Shown here: positions 59,938 to 64,000 of the stretch, in pieces
Layout of the letters: each line of letters opens with the position of its first letter
Position numbering within the stretch: position 1 is the stretch's first letter
Origin: Candidatus Obscuribacterales bacterium
Lineage (GTDB): Bacteria > Cyanobacteriota > Vampirovibrionia > Obscuribacterales > Obscuribacteraceae
Length of the DNA: 64,000 nt
NCBI GenBank assembly: GCA_019750335.1
Contig: JAIEOQ010000008.1
Location: forward strand, 310,001 to 374,000
Direction: 5' to 3'
The notes under the pieces: generated by a model
What the model was told of the DNA's origin: nothing
The model's input: only the letters and a program-made list of their open reading frames with translations
The model's database searches: none
Made by a program: the position numbers and the translations under genes

Positions 59938-61911
59938 TTAGCTGGCGGCAGGCTCTTCGCAAGCTTCGCCGCCGCAGTTGAGGTTAACTTTCAGGGTATG
60001 GCGCTCGACACCGTGCTCAGCCAAAAGTTCTTGCCATTGCGGCTTGAGAATCGTTTCGTGCTTGAGCAAGACAGCGTTGGCGGCAGTCATGAAATCACGA
60101 TGCTTCTCAATCAGTTCTTTAGCGCGGACCAAACAGCCGTTGATGATGCACTGCACTTCGGTATCGATCCGGTCCTGAAGCACCGGTCCGGCTTCGGCAG
60201 GCATGGACATGGAACGACCGAGGAAAGGATTGGTGTTGTTGCCCGAGACCGAAAGCGGTCCGAGCTTCGACATACCCCATTCGGTGACCATGCGCCGAGC
60301 AATGCCATAAGCTTGCTGGAAGTCGTTGGAGGCTCCGGTATCGATCGTACCGAGCAACACTTCTTGAGCGGCACGCCCACCCATGATCATCACGATCCGG
60401 GCGTGCAGCTGCTCTTGAGTGTAGTTGTAACGATCGCCCGAAGGCAACGCTTGGGTATACCCGAGCGCTCGCGAACGCGGAATGATCGTGATTTTGGTCA
60501 CGTCATCGCCGTGCTCAAGAACTTCGGAAAGCAAGCCGTGACCAAGCTCGTGGATGGAGGTATTGTTCATGTCCTCCGCCGACATACTCTTGGCACGGCT
60601 GACTTTGGCGATGCCCAACTGAACGCGATCGATACCTTCATCGAAGTCGGCAAGCGTGATCACAGCCGGCACAGCTTGCAGCTCGGCATCGCTGCCGTTG
60701 CGTTCAATCACTTCCTGACAGAGCAGGTTATAACGGCGAGTAGCTACCGTAGCCGCTTCATTGCAGGAGCCTTCGATTTCAGCGCCGGTAAAGCCCGGGC
60801 AGCGTTCAGCCAAGAAGCGCAAGCTCACTTCATTTGCCAACGGCTTATTGCGCGTATGGATCTTGAAGATCGCTTCACGGCCGACCACGTCGGGGGCATC
60901 AACCAGGATTTGCCGATCGAAACGACCGGGACGAACAAGAGCCGGATCGAGCACATCCGCACGGTTGGTAGCCGCCAGAATGATCACCCCTTCACTGTCG
61001 TTGAAGCCGTCCATCTCAATCAAAAGCTGGTTGAGCGTTTGCTCGCGTTCGTCGTTGCCGCCGCCGATACCGGCACCGCGCTGACGACCGACAGCATCAA
61101 GCTCGTCGATGAAAAGAATCGCCGGACGGTTTTGCCGGACCATGTCGAACTGCGAACGGACGCGGGCAGCGCCAACGCCGACAAACATTTCGACAAACTG
61201 CGAAGCCGAAATCTCAAAGAAAAAGGCTTCCGCTTCGCCGGCAATCGCTTTAGCCAAAAGCGTTTTGCCGGTACCCGGAGGACCGACCAAAAGCACACCC
61301 TTGGGTGGGCGGGCACCGAGCCGGCCGAAGCTACCGGGGTTGCGCAAATAATCGATGATTTCTTGCGCTTCGACCTTCGCTTCATCGCAGCCAGCGACAT
61401 CGGCAAACGTCTTACGCGGCTGAGTCGGTCGTCCTTGGTTTCGCGGTCCGCGCGCTTGGGTCATGGTGCGAGCCGGATTGGCGTTGCCTAAAGCCCGCCC
61501 AAAGAAGAAGAGCAAAACCAAGCCGATCAGCAGCCAGGGCAAAATACCGCCGAGGAAGCCGAGAAACTCCTCGCTGCCCGTCGGTTCACTGGCGGCAACC
61601 GTCACTTTGGCTTGGTTGGCTTTTTCCAACACCAAGGCTTCACCAGCCTTGCTCGGAATGACGACTGTGCTTACTTGCCCGTCCTTGGACTTGATGCGCA
61701 TCTTGTTCGTGCCGTTAAGCACGGTGATTTCGCTCAAGGTCGCCGGCTTTTCATCGAGCACGGACACCAAGCCGGAAAAGTCGTTGATTGTCGGCTTCGG
61801 CGGCGGCAAATTGCCGTTGCTTTGCAAAGCCGGGAAAACAAAAGTTGCTCCAAGAATAAAGAGAATCAGGAGCCAGAAGAAAGGGGAGAGAGTCGGTCGG
61901 CGAGAAGACAT
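59938..61911 (-). CDS. ftsH: ATP-dependent zinc metalloprotease FtsH
   Basis: From ATG 61911 (GGAGG nine bases upstream) the product has 657 residues. Two membrane segments at the N-terminus ([17 protein letters not shown] and [19 protein letters not shown]) flank a periplasmic domain. The AAA+ module has Walker A GPPGTGKT, Walker [12 protein letters not shown], the second region of homology ([15 protein letters not shown]) and pore motif FVGVGAARV. The zinc site reads HELGH instead of the usual HEAGH, with the third ligand in GASNDFQQA. It degrades unassembled membrane proteins. The C-terminus has a Cys/Glu tail. Confidence 0.97.
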   Translation of the reverse strand: MSSRRPTLSPFFWLLILFILGATFVFPALQSNGNLPPPKPTINDFSGLVSVLDEKPATLSEITVLNGTNKMRIKSKDGQVSTVVIPSKAGEALVLEKANQAKVTVAASEPTGSEEFLGFLGGILPWLLIGLVLLFFFGRALGNANPARTMTQARGPRNQGRPTQPRKTFADVAGCDEAKVEAQEIIDYLRNPGSFGRLGARPPKGVLLVGPPGTGKTLLAKAIAGEAEAFFFEISASQFVEMFVGVGAARVRSQFDMVRQNRPAILFIDELDAVGRQRGAGIGGGNDEREQTLNQLLIEMDGFNDSEGVIILAATNRADVLDPALVRPGRFDRQILVDAPDVVGREAIFKIHTRNKPLANEVSLRFLAERCPGFTGAEIEGSCNEAATVATRRYNLLCQEVIERNGSDAELQAVPAVITLADFDEGIDRVQLGIAKVSRAKSMSAEDMNNTSIHELGHGLLSEVLEHGDDVTKITIIPRSRALGYTQALPSGDRYNYTQEQLHARIVMIMGGRAAQEVLLGTIDTGASNDFQQAYGIARRMVTEWGMSKLGPLSVSGNNTNPFLGRSMSMPAEAGPVLQDRIDTEVQCIINGCLVRAKELIEKHRDFMTAANAVLLKHETILKPQWQELLAEHGVERHTLKVNLNCGGEACEEPAAS

Positions 61912-62004
61912 CAGGGGCCTCCGGTGTGCGGCGCGGCTAAACAAGCCAGCCGCATGACACTCTGGTGAAAGTTAGGTTAAGGTGTGAACAGTCAGAATGT
62001 CAGG

Positions 62005-62643
62005 TCAGACCACCCGACGGTGAATCAATCCCAGACGGTAGGCGCGCTCACGCTGCTCCGTGGCAGCTTCGCCGAGGCTGTACTCTTCGGCGCTGGCAAG
62101 CAAGCTGAAAAGTTGGGCGGCAATCGGCCGGCCAATTGTCGACCAGCAAGCGATGGTTTGCAGCTCAGCGGTCGGGCAAGCTTCAACAGCTTGTCGCGCC
62201 GATGTCGTATCGCCAATCACCCGATACTTATTGCCCACCAACTCAATAAACTGCTCTTTGCTCAACGGCTTGCCGCCAACAGTCAGCTCAGCTGTGCCGT
62301 CGATCAGGTCCAAACGATAACGGACGTCCATTCCCGACTTACCGGCCAGGACGCCTTCAAGGCTTTCCTTGACATCGCGCAGAGCAGCAAGAGCGAAACG
62401 CACTTGACTGCCTTCGTGTGCCAGGTCGGCAATGCTTTTACTCAGAACAACGTTACCCGCGGGGTCGAGAATGTTGGCAGATTGACGATCGGCAGCAATG
62501 GCAAAAGAATAATTGCCGTTTTGCTCCTGAGCGCGAACAGAAAAGGCTTTGACATAGGCACGCAAAGCATGGTGAGCGCGCCCGACCATGCTTTCTTCGG
62601 TATTGTGGACGCCGGTACGAACAGGACGTCTTTGAGTTTGCAT
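62005..62643 (-). CDS. Hypothetical protein upstream of ftsH
   Basis: From ATG 62643 (TAGGAG upstream) the product has 212 residues. It has an Arg-rich N-terminus (MQTQRRPVRTGVHNTEES), a domain beginning HALRAYVKAFSVRAQ and containing SFAIAADRQSANILDPAGNV, and later YRLDLIDGTAELTVGG and KYRVIGDTTSARQAVEAC. The C-terminus is Leu/Glu/Arg-rich (EQRERAYRLGLIHRRVV). No family recognised. It is the first gene of a minus-strand group with ftsH, rseP and the 58215 gene. Confidence 0.68.
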   Translation of the reverse strand: MQTQRRPVRTGVHNTEESMVGRAHHALRAYVKAFSVRAQEQNGNYSFAIAADRQSANILDPAGNVVLSKSIADLAHEGSQVRFALAALRDVKESLEGVLAGKSGMDVRYRLDLIDGTAELTVGGKPLSKEQFIELVGNKYRVIGDTTSARQAVEACPTAELQTIACWSTIGRPIAAQLFSLLASAEEYSLGEAATEQRERAYRLGLIHRRVV

Positions 62644-62977
62644 AGATTTTCTCCTAGGCAAAAGTTGACAACCGCTACAGAACCAAATCGGAGTGTTCTT
62701 GTCGGTTCATTGAGGTACGACCCGGATGTAAAGCTGATTAAGCTCGACAAGAAATTTGGTTGCTAGCGGATTAATGGGATTGCCGGTGATTTAGATCTCT
62801 AGATAAAGAGAAAAGGGTGTAGAAGAAAACTAAGTAATAAAGGCACTCTCAATCAACAAGTCAAGAGAGATTTTCTTCTTATGCGCTAAGCCCCTATCGG
62901 CGTTCTGCCCAACAGGAGCCAATCTCCTGACATCAACCCTGCTAAGCGGCGCTAGATGTAAGCTGCTGCTATGCTTT
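62644..62977. other. Intergenic region between the ftsH group and the btpA-like gene
   Basis: About 380 bases of divergent promoter region. A small hairpin (CAGGAG/CTCCTG) lies near 62920, and a 9-bp hairpin follows at 62978-63010. No gene is supported. Confidence 0.4.
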
Positions 62978-63010
62978 TGTTGATGCGTCAATCGCCTCTT
63001 AGCATCAACA
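62978..63010 (+). promoter_or_regulatory. Leader hairpin before the BtpA-family gene
   Basis: A perfect 9-bp stem (62978-62986 with 63002-63010) with a 15-base loop ends three bases before the AAGGG ribosome-binding site. Confidence 0.45.
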
Positions 63011-63027
63011 TGACAAGGGTTACTAAA

Positions 63028-63843
63028 ATGCTTCAAGAACTTTTCGCGACAACAAAACCAGTGATCGGAGTTATCCATTTATTACCGCTGCCAGGCTCAA
63101 GCCGCTACGACGGCAACCTGGAAGCCGTGCTCGCCCGCGCCGAACAAGAAGCGGCCTCCTTGGCAAGCGGCGGCGTACACGGCATCATTATCGAGAATTT
63201 TTTCGACGCCCCCTTTGTCAAGAATCGCATAGACACGGCCACAGCTTGCGCCATGACCCTAGCCGCCCAAAAAGTAAAAGCGATCAGCAAACTGCCACTG
63301 GGTATCAACGCTCTCCGCAATGACGGTCACAGCGCCATGGCGATTGCCACCGCTGCCGGTGCGCAATTCATCCGTGTGAATGTATTCACCGGAGCCATGC
63401 TGACAGACCAAGGAATCATCGAAGGCGAAGCTCACGAACTGATGCTTTACCGCAGACTTTTAGGCGCTGATCGGCAGATCAAAATCTTCGCCGATGTTAT
63501 GGTTAAGCACGCGGTACCTTTGGGAATCGGCACGGACATCAAACAATCGGCAAAAGACGCCGTAATGCGCGGCGGCGCCGATGCTCTGGTTATAAGCGGC
63601 ATCGCGACCGGCTCTGCTCCTGACGACAAAGATCTTAAAGCGGTCCGCGAAGCTTTACCGAAAGTACCAATCTTCATTGGCAGTGGCAGCGGCAAAGAAA
63701 ATGCCGGCTCGCTTTTGGCGACGGCAGACGGCTTAATTGTCGCCAGCTCGCTCAAGCGCCAAGGCATTCTCGAGAATCCGGTTGATGTAGAAAGAGTGAG
63801 AAGTCTAGTCAGCACCGTTCAAGAGATTAGCAAGAAAGGCTAA
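63028..63843 (+). CDS. BtpA/SgcQ family protein
   Basis: From ATG 63028 (AAGGG upstream) the product has 271 residues, the usual family length. Motifs: VIGVIHLLPLPGSSRYDG at the N-terminus, GGVHGIIIENFFDAPF, LPLGINALRNDGHSAMAIA, GAQFIRVNVFTGAMLTDQGI, and RGGADALVISGIATG with PIFIGSGSGKENAGSLLATADGLIV near the end, typical of a TIM-barrel with a phosphate-binding loop. In cyanobacteria BtpA stabilises photosystem I; elsewhere SgcQ-like members have unknown sugar-related roles. No photosynthesis gene is nearby. Confidence 0.92.
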   Translation: MLQELFATTKPVIGVIHLLPLPGSSRYDGNLEAVLARAEQEAASLASGGVHGIIIENFFDAPFVKNRIDTATACAMTLAAQKVKAISKLPLGINALRNDGHSAMAIATAAGAQFIRVNVFTGAMLTDQGIIEGEAHELMLYRRLLGADRQIKIFADVMVKHAVPLGIGTDIKQSAKDAVMRGGADALVISGIATGSAPDDKDLKAVREALPKVPIFIGSGSGKENAGSLLATADGLIVASSLKRQGILENPVDVERVRSLVSTVQEISKKG

Positions 63844-63854
63844 ATCAGCCGTTC

Positions 63855-64000
63855 TTACTTTTTATCCGGCACACTTTCAATAGCACCAATCACTCTTTCC
63901 AGATCAGCGTCAGCTTGATAGAGCCAGCACTTTATCCGGTCAGACCAAATGACCAGATCGATAATTGCTTGCGAAACATCAGGATTGTCTTGCTGCAAGC
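63855..64000 (-). CDS. C-terminal end of an unknown protein, cut by window edge
   Basis: An open frame runs from the right edge to a TAA at 63855-63857. The last residues read AIIDLVIWSDRIKCWLYQAD and ERVIGAIESVPDKK, a helical C-terminus. It converges on the BtpA-family gene. Only 47 codons are visible, so no family can be named. Confidence 0.6.
   Translation of the reverse strand, partial: LQQDNPDVSQAIIDLVIWSDRIKCWLYQADADLERVIGAIESVPDKK

Noticed and set aside
58501..61491. A 996-codon plus-strand open frame
   Set aside because: It lies entirely antisense to the rseP-like and ftsH genes, whose motifs are unambiguous. Its length is a by-product of their GC-rich codon use.

Overview
The window reads as a bacterial chromosome of roughly 50% GC with a Gram-negative-type envelope: a heptose-nucleotide adenylyltransferase, a UDP-GlcNAc 2-epimerase, an AMIN-domain secreted TPR protein and a BatA/BatB/BatD-like operon. 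A BtpA-family protein and a MerR-like regulator with a C-terminal domain I associate with cyanobacterial proteins, together with the absence of photosynthesis genes, point to a non-photosynthetic relative of Cyanobacteria (Melainabacteria/Vampirovibrionia, possibly Obscuribacterales). This assignment is inference. No rRNA, tRNA, CRISPR array or intact insertion sequence was found.

Layout. 1-3.5 kb: deoB (cut by the left edge), a secreted Gly/His-rich protein, coaX and an ADP-ribosylglycohydrolase. 3.7-7.6 kb: a minus-strand group with a cytochrome P450, a duplicated-domain lipoprotein and small membrane or hypothetical proteins. 8.1-15 kb: a CYTH-like family member, a coiled-coil orphan, a MerR-like regulator, an HD-domain protein, HtpX-like protease, heptose adenylyltransferase and an M50 protease. 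15.3-24.3 kb: small orphans, a GNAT behind a MITE-like inverted repeat, an AMIN-TPR protein, methylmalonyl-CoA epimerase, class I FBP aldolase, a secreted DJ-1/PfpI protein, Nudix, a PH-like membrane protein and a YceB-like protein. 24.4-28 kb: a second CYTH-like paralogue and orphans. 28.2-33.7 kb: two adjacent paralogous polytopic membrane proteins with VirB6/TrbL-like cores and poly-Gly tails. 33.7-41.4 kb: acyl-CoA dehydrogenase, UDP-GlcNAc 2-epimerase, EamA transporter, class II ribonucleotide reductase and a J-like protein without HPD.

41.9-47.6 kb holds the most unusual block: a calcineurin-type phosphoesterase, a HAD protein whose DxDG motif reads DLHG, a pseudo-phosphoesterase homologous to the first but without its metal ligands, an integral membrane protein, an orphan and a cytidine deaminase. 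Most of these genes are GC-rich, have strong ribosome-binding sites and are separated by hairpins. 47.7-54.8 kb: a HAD hydrolase, then a minus-strand operon GNAT-BatA-TPR-BatB-BatD followed by four small membrane proteins. 55.2-58.2 kb: a histone-deacetylase-family enzyme, a transposase-type HTH protein, a truncated tyrosine recombinase and a perfect 28-bp palindrome. 58.2-62.6 kb: a proteolysis cluster of RseP-like site-2 protease and FtsH flanked by two orphans. 63-64 kb: a BtpA-family protein and the end of an unknown gene.

Two themes recur. Membrane proteolysis is heavily represented (HtpX, two M50 proteases, FtsH). Several recognisable enzymes carry changes at key motifs (CoaX, the J-like protein, the HAD and the pseudo-phosphoesterase). 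Many GC-rich orphan genes are single transcription units with structured leaders and strong terminators.
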